DNA from: CBINFS01 sp966250015
GTDB lineage: Bacteria; Bacteroidota; Rhodothermia; Rhodothermales; DASSAV01
Assembly (NCBI GenBank): GCA_966250015.1
Contig: CBINFS010000041.1
Span: 1-30,199, forward strand
Direction of reading: 5' to 3'
DNA: 30,199 bases
A model generated the notes under the pieces. That model was not told the DNA's origin. It worked only from the letters and a program-made list of their open reading frames with translations, and made no database searches. Every line of letters starts with the position of its first letter. Position 1 is the first letter of the stretch. Shown one piece after another: positions 1 to 8,600 of this stretch. The position numbers were made by a program, and so were the translations under genes.

Positions 1-1562
1 ACGAAGCCGTGCCGGATGTCGTTGTGGGTTGGCTGCGTGGAAGGGGCCGTTCCGGTGACCTCGGCTTCCTTGAGCTGTCCTTCGGGGCTGTCGGCGAGGA
101 TGTAATACGGGTAGCGGGCGCCCATCAGGCGTGCCCGGGCGAGCGCCAGCGCCACGCGTGAGGTGTCGATCGTGATCCACCGCCGTCCCCACTGCTCCGC
201 GACGTACGCCGTCGTCCCGCTCCCACACGTCGGGTCGAGCACGAGGTCACCGGGATCGGTGGTCATCAGGATGCAACGTTTTACTGCTTCTGTTGCTGTT
301 TGGACCACATATACTTTAGGATCCGAACGGCTCTGGACGCCCCCAATATCTAGCCAGACATTTGTTTGAGGGACGACTGCAAAATCATCAAGACATCGAA
401 CATAACGTAATGACCGTCCCTCTTCGATAATTCTCTCACTTTTTGAAAGCCTCTCTAGACCTGCGACCGTTGTTTTCCAGTGTAATCCGGCTGGAGGAAG
501 CCATCGTTTTCCTCTAAATCGAAACTCCTGGTCTGTATTTGTCGATTCGCCTTGCGACGTCAGCTGATCTGACGTCGCAAGGCGTGTCAAGTCAAAAGGC
601 GAATTTTTTAGCGCTTTAATGGTTGATGCCGGTCGATACTTGGAAGCACCTTCATCACCAGCCTGCTTGTACGCGAATAAGTTTCTGTACTTAAGAAGCT
701 TAATGTTTTTAGAATACCATACAATGTGGTCAGTTACATTTGACAAGTAAGAGCCATAGAATCCAGTTGTCTTTGCATAGGCAATTACTGAGACAAAATT
801 ATCCTCACCGAACACTTCGTCCATGAGTGCGCGGACGCGGTGGACGTTTTCGTCGCCGATCTGGACGAAGATGGAGCCGGAGTCGGAGAGGAGGTCGCGG
901 GCGACGGTCAGGCGGTCGCGGAGATAGGTCAGGTACGAGTGGATGCCGTCGCGCCAGGTGTCGCGGAAGGCCTTCACCTGCTCGGGCTCGCGGGTGATGT
1001 GGCCGGTGTTGCCATCCTTCACGTCGCGGCTGGTGGTGGACCACTGGAAGTTCGAGTTGAACTTGATGCCGTAGGGCGGGTCGAAGTAGATGCACTGCAC
1101 CTGTCCACGCAGCCCTTCACGTTCGGCGAGGGAGGCCATCACCTGGAGGCTGTCGCCGAGGATCATGCGGTTGCTCCAGTTGGCGTCGTGGCGGTAGAAC
1201 TCGGTCCGGGCGTCGCCTTCGGGGACGCCGTTGAAGTCGGCGAAGAGGTCGGGCTGGCCGTCCTCGGCCTTCGGCCGCCGGCCGTGCCTCATCAGGTCGT
1301 CGATGAGCACCTTGGGGTGGATCTTTTCCTGGATGTAGAGGGGAGGGGCCTGCACGACGAGGTCGCTCCAATCCTGCTCGTCTTTTCCGCGCCAGACGAG
1401 CTGGGGGTCGAGGTCGCGGTTGCGCCGTTCGTACGCCACCCGTACGGGGCTCGCTTCGGCTTCGTCGAGCATCGTCTGGTACTCGGCAGGGGGGATGTGC
1501 TTGCGGGTGGCTCCTTCGTGCCGGAGCGTTTCGACCGTGAGGGATGGTTTCTGCTTTGCCAT
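1..1562 (-). CDS. Type III-like DNA methyltransferase (Mod), C-terminus beyond window
   Basis: Predicted site-specific DNA methyltransferase, the modification partner of the restriction subunit at 2224-5295. I translated it directly from the minus strand: it starts MAKQKPSLTV at 1562 and stays open for about 520 codons to the left edge, so the C-terminus is missing. Motif IV DPPYG lies at residues 161-165 (QCIYFDPPYG). The AdoMet-binding motif I, DPTCGSGTT, lies near residue 443. The order IV before I is that of beta-class N6-adenine/N4-cytosine methyltransferases, which includes type III Mod proteins. The stretch between them (about residues 257-427) should hold the target-recognition domain and is visibly AT-richer than the flanks. 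The gene begins 39 bp after vapC, and a strong hairpin lies just before its ATG. The family call is firm. The modified base, target site and intactness of the 3' end cannot be seen. Confidence 0.88.
   Translation of the reverse strand, partial: MAKQKPSLTVETLRHEGATRKHIPPAEYQTMLDEAEASPVRVAYERRNRDLDPQLVWRGKDEQDWSDLVVQAPPLYIQEKIHPKVLIDDLMRHGRRPKAEDGQPDLFADFNGVPEGDARTEFYRHDANWSNRMILGDSLQVMASLAEREGLRGQVQCIYFDPPYGIKFNSNFQWSTTSRDVKDGNTGHITREPEQVKAFRDTWRDGIHSYLTYLRDRLTVARDLLSDSGSIFVQIGDENVHRVRALMDEVFGEDNFVSVIAYAKTTGFYGSYLSNVTDHIVWYSKNIKLLKYRNLFAYKQAGDEGASKYRPASTIKALKNSPFDLTRLATSDQLTSQGESTNTDQEFRFRGKRWLPPAGLHWKTTVAGLERLSKSERIIEEGRSLRYVRCLDDFAVVPQTNVWLDIGGVQSRSDPKVYVVQTATEAVKRCILMTTDPGDLVLDPTCGSGTTAYVAEQWGRRWITIDTSRVALALARARLMGARYPYYILADSPEGQLKEAEVTGTAPSTQPTHNDIRHGF
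281..790 (-). other. AT-rich central segment of mod (putative target-recognition domain)
   Basis: Base composition shifts visibly inside the methyltransferase gene. From about 281 to 790 there are many A/T runs, while both flanks have the GC-rich codon use of the rest of the window. The segment encodes about residues 257-427, between the catalytic motif DPPY and the AdoMet motif DPTCGSGTT, where type III Mod proteins carry their target-recognition domain. The boundaries were judged by eye. Exchange of this domain between alleles is known for several type III Mod families. That it happened here is inferred. Confidence 0.55.
548..584. repeat. Perfect 16-bp-arm palindrome inside mod
   Basis: The left arm CGCCTTGCGACGTCAG (548-563) is followed by the 5-nt spacer CTGAT and the exact reverse complement CTGACGTCGCAAGGCG (569-584). 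All 16 positions pair. It lies in the open frame of the methyltransferase and encodes roughly LATSDQLTSQGE, so it does not break the protein. It is GC-rich within an AT-rich stretch. A stem this long is unexpected in coding DNA. It could be a small palindromic insertion or a recombination or regulatory site. Confidence 0.9.
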
Positions 1563-1573
1563 GTCGTCGTGAT

Positions 1574-1607
1574 GGTAACGTGGGCGCGGCGGTCGCGCCC
1601 GTTATCC
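1574..1607 (-). promoter_or_regulatory. Strong hairpin between vapC and mod
   Basis: GGGCGCG (1582-1588) pairs with CGCGCCC (1594-1600) around a 5-nt loop. The stem continues imperfectly outward with GGTAAC (1574-1579) against GTTATCC (1601-1607). In the minus-strand transcript it overlaps the vapC stop codon and ends 11 nt before the mod ATG (1562). No U-tract follows, so it is not a normal intrinsic terminator. A role in limiting read-through or in controlling ribosome access to mod is inferred. Confidence 0.5.
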
Positions 1608-1970
1608 TTCTTTAAAACCGATTTTTAGCTCGTTCGCCACGTGCAAAAGGCGGCGGTCGCGCGTCCAGAGCCACACCGTGCCGCCAAGCAGCGTGGAGGC
1701 GAGCAAATGCGCGTCGAGGTAACCGATTCCCCGGCCCATCAGCGCGCGGTTTTCGATGAATCCAAGCACCTCGGCGTCGGTCGCCACGGGTGCGTGCGGC
1801 AGCCTGCCGAGCAGCCCGAGCACCTCCTTGCGGTTATGGAGCGTACCGCACGCCAGCTCGCCGATCACGAAGGGATGCACGAGGACCTGCCCGCTTTCGA
1901 GCGCCGCTGCCAGCTTCGGAACACCCGCCCGGAGGTGGTCGATCCAGACCGAGGTATCGACGAGGATCAT
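1602..1970 (-). CDS. vapC: VapC-type PIN-domain toxin
   Basis: A 122-residue PIN-domain ribonuclease, the toxin half of a type II toxin-antitoxin pair. VapC toxins inactivate translation by cutting RNA, often tRNA or rRNA, and are held inactive by VapB. The N-terminus MILVDTSVWIDHLR is the classic PIN start. Four acidic residues fit the metal site: D5, E38 (in IGELA), D86 (in YLDAHLL) and D105 (in WTRDRRL). The length is normal and no catalytic residue is missing, so it should be active. Its ATG overlaps the vapB stop codon in an ATGA, the usual translational coupling. It lies between the restriction and modification genes on the same strand, with mod starting 39 bp downstream. The RNA target cannot be told from sequence. 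Confidence 0.93.
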   Translation of the reverse strand: MILVDTSVWIDHLRAGVPKLAAALESGQVLVHPFVIGELACGTLHNRKEVLGLLGRLPHAPVATDAEVLGFIENRALMGRGIGYLDAHLLASTLLGGTVWLWTRDRRLLHVANELKIGFKEG

Positions 1971-2164
1971 GCCGGGTCCGGCCTGCGCCGGGGTATGGGT
2001 TTAAGGTTCGGCTCGCTTCCGCCAAGGCGTGCCAGCCGCCGGGCGCTCTCGCGTTCGATGAGCGCGCGCAGGCCCTCGTGCACCAGCGCCGTCCGCTCGT
2101 TCAGGCCCGTGATGCGCTGCGCTTCCTCGACGAGCCGGTCATCCAGGTTGATGGTGGTTCTCAT
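1967..2164 (-). CDS. vapB: VapB-type antitoxin
   Basis: A 65-residue antitoxin for the PIN toxin. The N-terminus MRTTINLDDRLVEEAQRITG is a ribbon-helix-helix DNA-binding domain of the kind found in type II TA antitoxins. The first 45 residues make the DNA-binding dimer, and the proline- and arginine-rich tail (about residues 50-65) would wrap the toxin. I chose the ATG at 2164 because it gives the canonical RHH start. The open frame extends far upstream, but that extension is antisense-quality sequence overlapping the restriction gene. The stop overlaps the toxin start (ATGA). The symmetric palindrome at 2184-2221, just upstream, is the obvious autoregulatory operator. Confidence 0.9.
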   Translation of the reverse strand: MRTTINLDDRLVEEAQRITGLNERTALVHEGLRALIERESARRLARLGGSEPNLKPIPRRRPDPA

Positions 2165-2183
2165 GGTTGAATCTCGTTGTGTG

Positions 2184-2221
2184 CATATAAAACAGTCATC
2201 AATTGATGCATATTTTATATG
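2184..2221. promoter_or_regulatory. 38-bp symmetric palindrome, probable VapB operator
   Basis: A perfect 12-bp palindrome CATCAATTGATG (2197-2208) is flanked at equal distance by CATATAAAA (2184-2192) and its reverse complement TTTTATATG (2213-2221). The centre is shared, so the site has two nested symmetric elements. It ends 2 bp from the restriction gene stop and lies 20 bp upstream of the vapB ATG. It is AT-rich, unlike its surroundings. VapBC complexes repress their own promoters by binding such inverted repeats. Binding here is inferred from position and symmetry. Confidence 0.75.
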
Positions 2222-2223
2222 TA

Positions 2224-5200
2224 TCAGCGATGGGGCAGTTCCAGTCTTGTTGAAACGGATCCGTTGCCCGCAATCCGGTCGAAGGTGGCCTCGACGGCTG
2301 CGGCAAAGTCGGATTCCATGCCGTAGACGTCGGTGAGCTCGGCGAAAGCCCACCGGCCGTACGATTTCAGGTTGTTGACGCCGGGGATCCAGTAGGTCTC
2401 CATCGTGGCTTTCTTTTCCTTGGCGTCTTCGCGTCGGTAGCCTTTGATCTCGACGACGAGGTGGAGCAGGTCGTCGTCGCCGTGCCCGTCGTCGACGAGG
2501 ACGATGAAGTCCGGGAGGTACTTCCGCACCTCGGCTCCAAAGCGGTACGGCACTTCGAAGCCGAGGCCCTGGTTTTTGACGTAGGCGCGTACGCGGGGGT
2601 GGCGCTCGACGACGCGGCAGAGCTCGGCTTCCCACCCGCTGTCGAGGACGACGTAGTTGACGTGGCAACGTCGCGGGTCGGTCTGCCAGCGGTCCCGCTT
2701 CGAGGTGTTGAAGTTGACGTGGCTTGTGGAGCCGGTGGGGTTGTAGGGGTCGAGGGTGGCTTTCACCGGGTACTCGCCTTTCATGGCGCGGGTGATGCCG
2801 GCCGTGATGCGTTCGCACGCCAGGTCGGCAAGCTCGCGGTACATGAGCATGGCGGGGTAGGTGGCGCCCTTGCAGACGAGGCAGGTATCGAGCCACTGCC
2901 GTGCGATCCGTTTGAGCTGACCGAAGAGGAACAGCTTCGGTTCTTCGCCCGCGTCGCGCCACTTCGTGAAGAGCAGGTGCTTCGTGAGGTTCATCACGAG
3001 GGTAGCCTGCCGCATGTCCTCGAGGTGTTTGACGGTGAGGTCGAGCTCTTCGCCGATGATGCCGGCATTCCGGACGATGGTCGGCCCGACGAGGTCGGGT
3101 GTCAGCTCGAGCACGGAATCCCTGTCGAACGTGGCCGTGAGCCGTTCGCGGGGCAGCTCGACGCGGTAGCCCTCGACGTGCGGGAAGCGGATTTCGAGCG
3201 CGTCGCGCTCGGGGCTCACCGCCCGCACGTTGATCGTTTCACGCGGCGGCGTCGGGCTCACCACGACGGGCTTTGCCGTGAAGTCGAACGGGATGCCGAG
3301 CACGTCGGCATATTCGACGTTGAAGAGTCCGTTTTCGTTCAGCTCGTACGATTGCCGCCGGAGGGCGCGGCCGATGACCTGCTCGCAGAGAAGCTGTGTG
3401 CCAAAGGCCCGGACGCCGAGCACGTGGGTGACCGTGCTGACGTCCCATCCCTCGGTGAGCATCGACACCGACACGACGCAGCGAATCGACTCGCCGAGGC
3501 GGTCAGGCTTGCCGACGGTGTTCATCACTTCACGCAAGAGGTTCTCGTCGGTGAGTTTTTCACCTGCCCTGAAGTCGCCCGTACGCACGACGATCTCGCG
3601 ACGGAAGCGCTCGATCTCGTCGGCTGCCATCGTGCGGAAGTTGGGGTCCAGCCCCTCGCCGGATTCAAGCTGTTCGCTGTCGATCAGGAGGGTGTTAGGT
3701 CGGGCGAGGGGCTGGCCGCTCTCGTCGAAGTTGCGAAAGAGCTCCAGGCGGCCGTTTTCGAGCACCTTCGTGCCGTCCTCGTTCTCGCGGTAGAACCCGG
3801 AGACGTAGTCGTAGACGAGCTTGGAGATGGCCGTGTTCTGGCATACGATGATGAAACACGGCGGGACGCGTACGCCCTCGTTCATCCAGAGCTCGAAGGT
3901 TTTTTTGTAGTGGCCGTAGAGTGCTTCGAGGGCGGTCTGGAGGCGGGTAGGGAGCTTGAGCGGGTCGAGGCCGCCGGCCTTGCTACGGCCTTTCCTCGGC
4001 ATGTCCTTCCGGATGTGTACCCAGAGGTTGCGGAAGATCGGCACTTCCTGTCCCGGGATGTTGTCGGCCACGGGGACGCGGGGCAGCTTGACGATGCCGC
4101 ACTCGATGGCGTCCATGAGCGAGAAGTCGGTCATGGTCCAGGGGAAGAGTGTACCTTCGGCGTAGCCCGAGCCGCGCAGGAAAAAGGGGGTGGCCGAGAG
4201 GTCGATTACCCGGTTGATGCCGAGCTTGCGGTTGACGGCTTCGAGCCCGCTGATCCAGAGGCGGGCGGCCTCGTTGTTTTCCTGCGCCTCCTTTTTCTCC
4301 TCACCCGAAAGCTCGCCCTCGGCGCTGTGGTCCGGTTTCTCCCGGTAACAGTGGTGGGCTTCGTCGTTCAACACCAGGATGTTTTTCATCCCCATCAGGT
4401 CAGGCATGACGCGCTTGAGCATTTTGCCTTCGGATTCCAGGGTGTACAATTCTTTGCCGCCTCGACCCTGAAGGAGACGTCGGGTACCTTTCGCGACTTC
4501 GAGCTCCTCACGCAGCTTGAAGGCGTGGTAGTTCGTGATGACGATTTTGGCGCGCCCCAGGTCGGCCAGCATGTCGGTCGGGACCAGCTCGCGGCTTTTG
4601 TAGTAGCTGTACGGATCGTGGGGTTGAAGCACCTGGAGCCGGTCTTTGATGGTCAGGCCTGGTGTGACGACGAGGAAGCCGCGCGTGAAGAGCTTGCTGT
4701 TCGGTCTCCTGACGGCATTGATCGTTTGCCACGCAATGATCATGGCCATCACGGTGGTTTTACCGGCGCCGGTTGCGAGCTTGAGCGCGAGCCGCATCAG
4801 CTCGGGGTTCGCCTCGGCGTTGGCGCTGGCGAGGTGCTCGAGGAATTTTTTACCGGCGGCATGCCCCGGTGCCACTTCGGTAAGCCAGATGACGGTTTCA
4901 ACCGCTTCGATCTGGCAGAAAAAGGGCCGGATGGAGGCGAACGGGTAGTGGCGCCAGTGTTGGAGGAGCCGGGCGGTTTCCGGCGTCACCCCCCAGTCGC
5001 GCGCATTCGGAATCTTGCGCCAGGCGTCAACGTGGCTTCGCAGCTCGTTGATGATGGCCGCCACCTTATCGTATTGCTGCTCGATCGACGAAAGGCCGAT
5101 GCCTTCGTCGAAGACGAGCTGTGCCTGGCCGCGGCCCCGCTTCCTCTTTGGTTTCGGGATCGGTGTGATGTATTCAGCGCGACGCCGCTTTTCGATGATT

Positions 5201-5295
5201 CTCTGCGTCGGCTGGCCGTCTACGAGCTCCCAGTGACGTGACGGGTATTCGTATGGTGAGTTGAGGATCGGTTGTTCGAAAAACGAATTGGGCAT
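2224..5295 (-). CDS. Type III-like restriction subunit: SF2 helicase with PD-(D/E)XK nuclease
   Basis: A 1023-residue restriction subunit that would translocate or loop DNA with its ATPase and cut unmethylated DNA. Motifs in order: Walker A ATGAGKT at residues 174-180; DEAH box LNDEAHH at 309-315; motif III DLSATPF near 365-371; motifs V/VI around TEGWDVS and QVIGRALRR, completing an SF2 core. At the C-terminus, YLPDFIVLVDD and VVEIKGY (about 926-953) form a PD-(D/E)XK endonuclease site. It resembles the Res-like family I remember as BPTD_3080, which occurs with a methyltransferase like the one at 1-1562. Here the restriction gene is upstream and vapBC separates the two. All catalytic motifs are intact. 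A long antisense open frame over this gene is a codon-bias artefact. Confidence 0.9.
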   Translation of the reverse strand: MPNSFFEQPILNSPYEYPSRHWELVDGQPTQRIIEKRRRAEYITPIPKPKRKRGRGQAQLVFDEGIGLSSIEQQYDKVAAIINELRSHVDAWRKIPNARDWGVTPETARLLQHWRHYPFASIRPFFCQIEAVETVIWLTEVAPGHAAGKKFLEHLASANAEANPELMRLALKLATGAGKTTVMAMIIAWQTINAVRRPNSKLFTRGFLVVTPGLTIKDRLQVLQPHDPYSYYKSRELVPTDMLADLGRAKIVITNYHAFKLREELEVAKGTRRLLQGRGGKELYTLESEGKMLKRVMPDLMGMKNILVLNDEAHHCYREKPDHSAEGELSGEEKKEAQENNEAARLWISGLEAVNRKLGINRVIDLSATPFFLRGSGYAEGTLFPWTMTDFSLMDAIECGIVKLPRVPVADNIPGQEVPIFRNLWVHIRKDMPRKGRSKAGGLDPLKLPTRLQTALEALYGHYKKTFELWMNEGVRVPPCFIIVCQNTAISKLVYDYVSGFYRENEDGTKVLENGRLELFRNFDESGQPLARPNTLLIDSEQLESGEGLDPNFRTMAADEIERFRREIVVRTGDFRAGEKLTDENLLREVMNTVGKPDRLGESIRCVVSVSMLTEGWDVSTVTHVLGVRAFGTQLLCEQVIGRALRRQSYELNENGLFNVEYADVLGIPFDFTAKPVVVSPTPPRETINVRAVSPERDALEIRFPHVEGYRVELPRERLTATFDRDSVLELTPDLVGPTIVRNAGIIGEELDLTVKHLEDMRQATLVMNLTKHLLFTKWRDAGEEPKLFLFGQLKRIARQWLDTCLVCKGATYPAMLMYRELADLACERITAGITRAMKGEYPVKATLDPYNPTGSTSHVNFNTSKRDRWQTDPRRCHVNYVVLDSGWEAELCRVVERHPRVRAYVKNQGLGFEVPYRFGAEVRKYLPDFIVLVDDGHGDDDLLHLVVEIKGYRREDAKEKKATMETYWIPGVNNLKSYGRWAFAELTDVYGMESDFAAAVEATFDRIAGNGSVSTRLELPHR

Positions 5296-5699
5296 GATCG
5301 CTTTTTTGAAGCAACGGATGCGAAGTCCGGTACGTTTACCTGCCTGATAGCTCAGTACCGGGGCGAGGAGTGAAAAAGCTATTCAACTTTACTCAAATGT
5401 CCTACGGGAAATGTCGTTATCCAATTCCACCATGGAGTTGCCTTGCTTCACGACCTGAATTCACGTGGCGTTCACTTCAAAATATAGCACAGGCAGGGAA
5501 TCGAGTGGACGTCGGACGTCCGGTTTGATTACGCCTCGACTTCATGGGTGATGTAGCCATTCCTACTGCTCCTGAAAACGAGGCGGCTGTATTCTTAGGT
5601 GCGGGCAGCCCCGGCACTTCCGAAGCGCTTGCTTATATTTTCGATTACCCGGATCATGTTTGGTCGTGGCAGGCGTGGTTCGGGGAGGATCGGGGTCGT
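5296..5699. other. Divergent intergenic region between res and the FG-GAP gene
   Basis: About 400 bp without a supported gene, separating the minus-strand restriction gene from the plus-strand FG-GAP gene. Promoters for both should lie here. Near 5475-5490 the minus strand reads TATATTTTG, one base off the Bacteroidota -7 consensus TAnnTTTG. A short GGACGTC tandem occurs at about 5511-5521. Neither is strong enough to annotate as a promoter. A frame open from 5544 enters the downstream gene but shows no signal peptide or domain before 5700. Confidence 0.4.
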
Positions 5700-8600
5700 A
5701 TGGATGAGCAGCACGTTCAGCGTATGCGGTGGATAGCTCTGGCGATCGGCTTGATGTTGCCGTGGGCAGGTTGCGCCTCTCCGGATGAGGAGGCGCCGCC
5801 GGCGCCTGCGCAGACGCGGCTGTTCGACGTGCTCGGGCCCGATCGGACCGGCATCGACTTCAGCAACTTCCTTTCCGAGCGCCCCACGCCTCGCCGGAAC
5901 GTGCTGACGTTCGAGTACTTCACCAACGGCGCCGGTGTGGCCGTCGGGGACCTGAACGGCGACGGCCTCGACGACATCTTCTTCACCGGGAATATGACCT
6001 ACAACCGCCTGTACCTGAACAGGGGCAACATGCGGTTCGAGGACGTCACGCAGGCGTCCGGGGTCGCCGGCAGGCGGGACACGTGGAAGACCGGCGCGAC
6101 CATGGCCGACGTCAACGGCGACGGCCTGCTCGACATCTACGTGTGCTATTCGGGCAACCTCCCGCTCGAACGGCGCGTCGACGAGCTCTACATCAACCTG
6201 GGCACCGACGAGGTTGGGATCCCGCGCTTCGCCGAAAGGGCCGCCGAGTACGGGCTGGCAAACCCCCATTCGAGCAACCAGGCGTACTTCTTCGATTACG
6301 ACCTCGACGGCGACCTCGACCTGTTCCTCCTCACGCACAACGTCAACAAAACGCCCCGGCGCGACGAGAAAGGGACGAGGGAGCAGCTTGGCAAGGAGGA
6401 CCCCGTCAACGGGAACCGGTTCTACGAAAACCGCGACGGGTACTTCGTCGACGTCACGAGCAGCACCGGCATTCAGAGCTCGGAGCTCACGTACGGCCTC
6501 GGCGCGGGGATCTCCGACTTCAACGGTGACGGGTGGCCCGACCTGTACGTCGGCAATGACTATTCGCCGCCGGACTACCTCTACATCAACCAGCGCGACG
6601 GGACGTTCGTCGACGAGCTGAAGACCCGCCTCGGGCACACCTCCGACGCGTCGATGGGCGTCGACGTGGCGGACGTCAACAACGACGGCCTCGTCGACCT
6701 CATCGTGCTGGACATGCTCGGCGAGAGCAACTACCGCCAGAAGCAGCTTTACGTGCCGAACGACCGCGAGCTCCACCGGATGAACCTGCGCGCGGGCTTC
6801 CACCACCAGTACATGCGCAACATGCTCCAGCTCAACAACGGGGACGGGACGTTCAGCGAGATCGGCCAGCTCGCCGGCGTCTCGAACACCGACTGGAGCT
6901 GGGCGGCGCTTTTTGCCGACTACGACAACGACGGGCTGAAGGACCTCTTCGTCACGAACGGAATCCTGTACGACATGATCGACCAGGATTACCTGAACTT
7001 CAAGTGGAGCTACCTCGAACACCGCGAGTTCGACCTGACGCCGGACGACATCACGTTCATGATGAGCCGGCTGCCGTCGTACGACCTCCAGAACTACATG
7101 TTCAGGAACACCGGCAACCTGGTGTTTGAAAACGTCTCAGCCGCATGGGGGCTGAACCTCGCGACAAAGTCCAATGGTGCAGCGTATTCGGACTTCGACG
7201 GCGACGGCGACCTCGACCTCGTCGTGAACAACGTCAACGAGCCCGCCTACATCTTCGAAAACCGCTCGTCGGGCCGGAACCACCTGAAGATCGATTTGAA
7301 AGGCCGCCCACCCAACACGTACGGGATCGGGGCACGGCTGACGCTCTATGCGGGCGGGAGCATACAGTACCTCGAGCAGATGCCGATGCGGGGGTACCTC
7401 TCGAGCGTTTCTCCGACGCTGCACTTCGGCCTCGGGGACGTTGAAACCGTCGATTCGCTGGTGGTGGTGTGGCCCGACGGGGCAAAACAGACGCTGCGGG
7501 GCGTCGAGGCCAACCAGCGGCTCACGGTTCGCCAGGAGGAGGCCGACGAGGTTCACCGTCCGGCGCCGCCGCGTTCGCCATTGTTTGAAGCGACGGAGGC
7601 TCCCGTCCGGTTCGTCCACCAGATCGCGGGCGGGATAGACGACTTCTTCCGACAGCCCCTCCTCGTCAACCCGAAGTCGTACGACGGACCGGTCCTCAAG
7701 GCAGCGGACGTGAACGGGGACGGTCTGGACGACGTGTTTGCGGGCGGCGGCGACGGCCAGGCGAGCCGGATCTTCCTCCAGCAGCCGGGTGGCAGCTTCA
7801 CGGCCACGAGCCAGCCGGCGCTCGACGCGGACCGGAGGAGCAGCGACACCGACGCGGCGTTCGCCGACTTCAACGGCGACGAGTTCGTCGACCTGTACGT
7901 CGCGAGCGGGGGATACGGCCACTTTGCGGCGGACGACGCAGCCCTCCAGGACCGCCTGTACCTGGGCGACGGGCGGGGCGGCTTCACCCGGGCGCCGTCC
8001 GCACTGCCCGAGATGCGGACGAGCACGGGCGCCGTGGCGGTGGCCGACGTCGATGGCGACGGCCACCTCGACGTGTTTGCCGGCGGGGGTGTCGTGCCCG
8101 GCAGGTATCCCGAACCCCCGCGGAGCTACGTACTGATCAACGACGGGCAAGGCCGCTTCGAGGACCGCACGGCCGAGATTGCTCCCGAGCTCGAGCAGAT
8201 CGGAATGGTCACCGACGCCCGGTGGCACGACCTCGACGGCGACGGGAGCGAAGAGCTGGTCGTGGTCGGCGACTGGATGCCCATCAGCATCTTTGAAAAC
8301 GACGGCGGCACGCTCAGGAACGTCACCGACCGTTACTTTGACTGGCCGCAGACCGGCCTGTGGAACGTGCTGTTGATTGACGACCTCAACGGCGACGGGA
8401 CGCCCGACATCCTCGCGGGCAACCTCGGGCTTAACTCGCAGCTCCGCGCTCGCATGGACCAGCCCGCCGAGTTGTTTTACGCCGACTTCAACGGCGACGG
8501 CTCGGTCGACCCGGTGCTGACCTACTACATCCAGGGCATCCGCTACCCGCACATGACCCTCGAGGAGCTCGCCCGGCAATTGTACTTCGTCGCCCGCCGC

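Noticed and set aside
2165..2962. Upstream extension of the vapB frame to 331 codons
   Set aside because: The extension overlaps the restriction gene, is arginine/proline-rich shadow sequence, and the RHH fold begins at the ATG at 2164.
2461..5241. 926-codon open frame antisense to the restriction gene
   Set aside because: Valine/glutamate/aspartate-rich translation with no domain. It is an artefact of GC-rich codon use opposite a gene with clear helicase and nuclease motifs.
5544..5699. N-terminal 52-residue extension of the FG-GAP protein
   Set aside because: No signal or domain. The start at 5700 has a GGGGAGG ribosome-binding site and gives a lipoprotein signal.
5595..8579. Two long minus-strand frames (475 and 480 codons) opposite the FG-GAP gene
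   Set aside because: Their repetitive VxVAVEV sequence is simply the complement of the repeated DxDGDG calcium loops.
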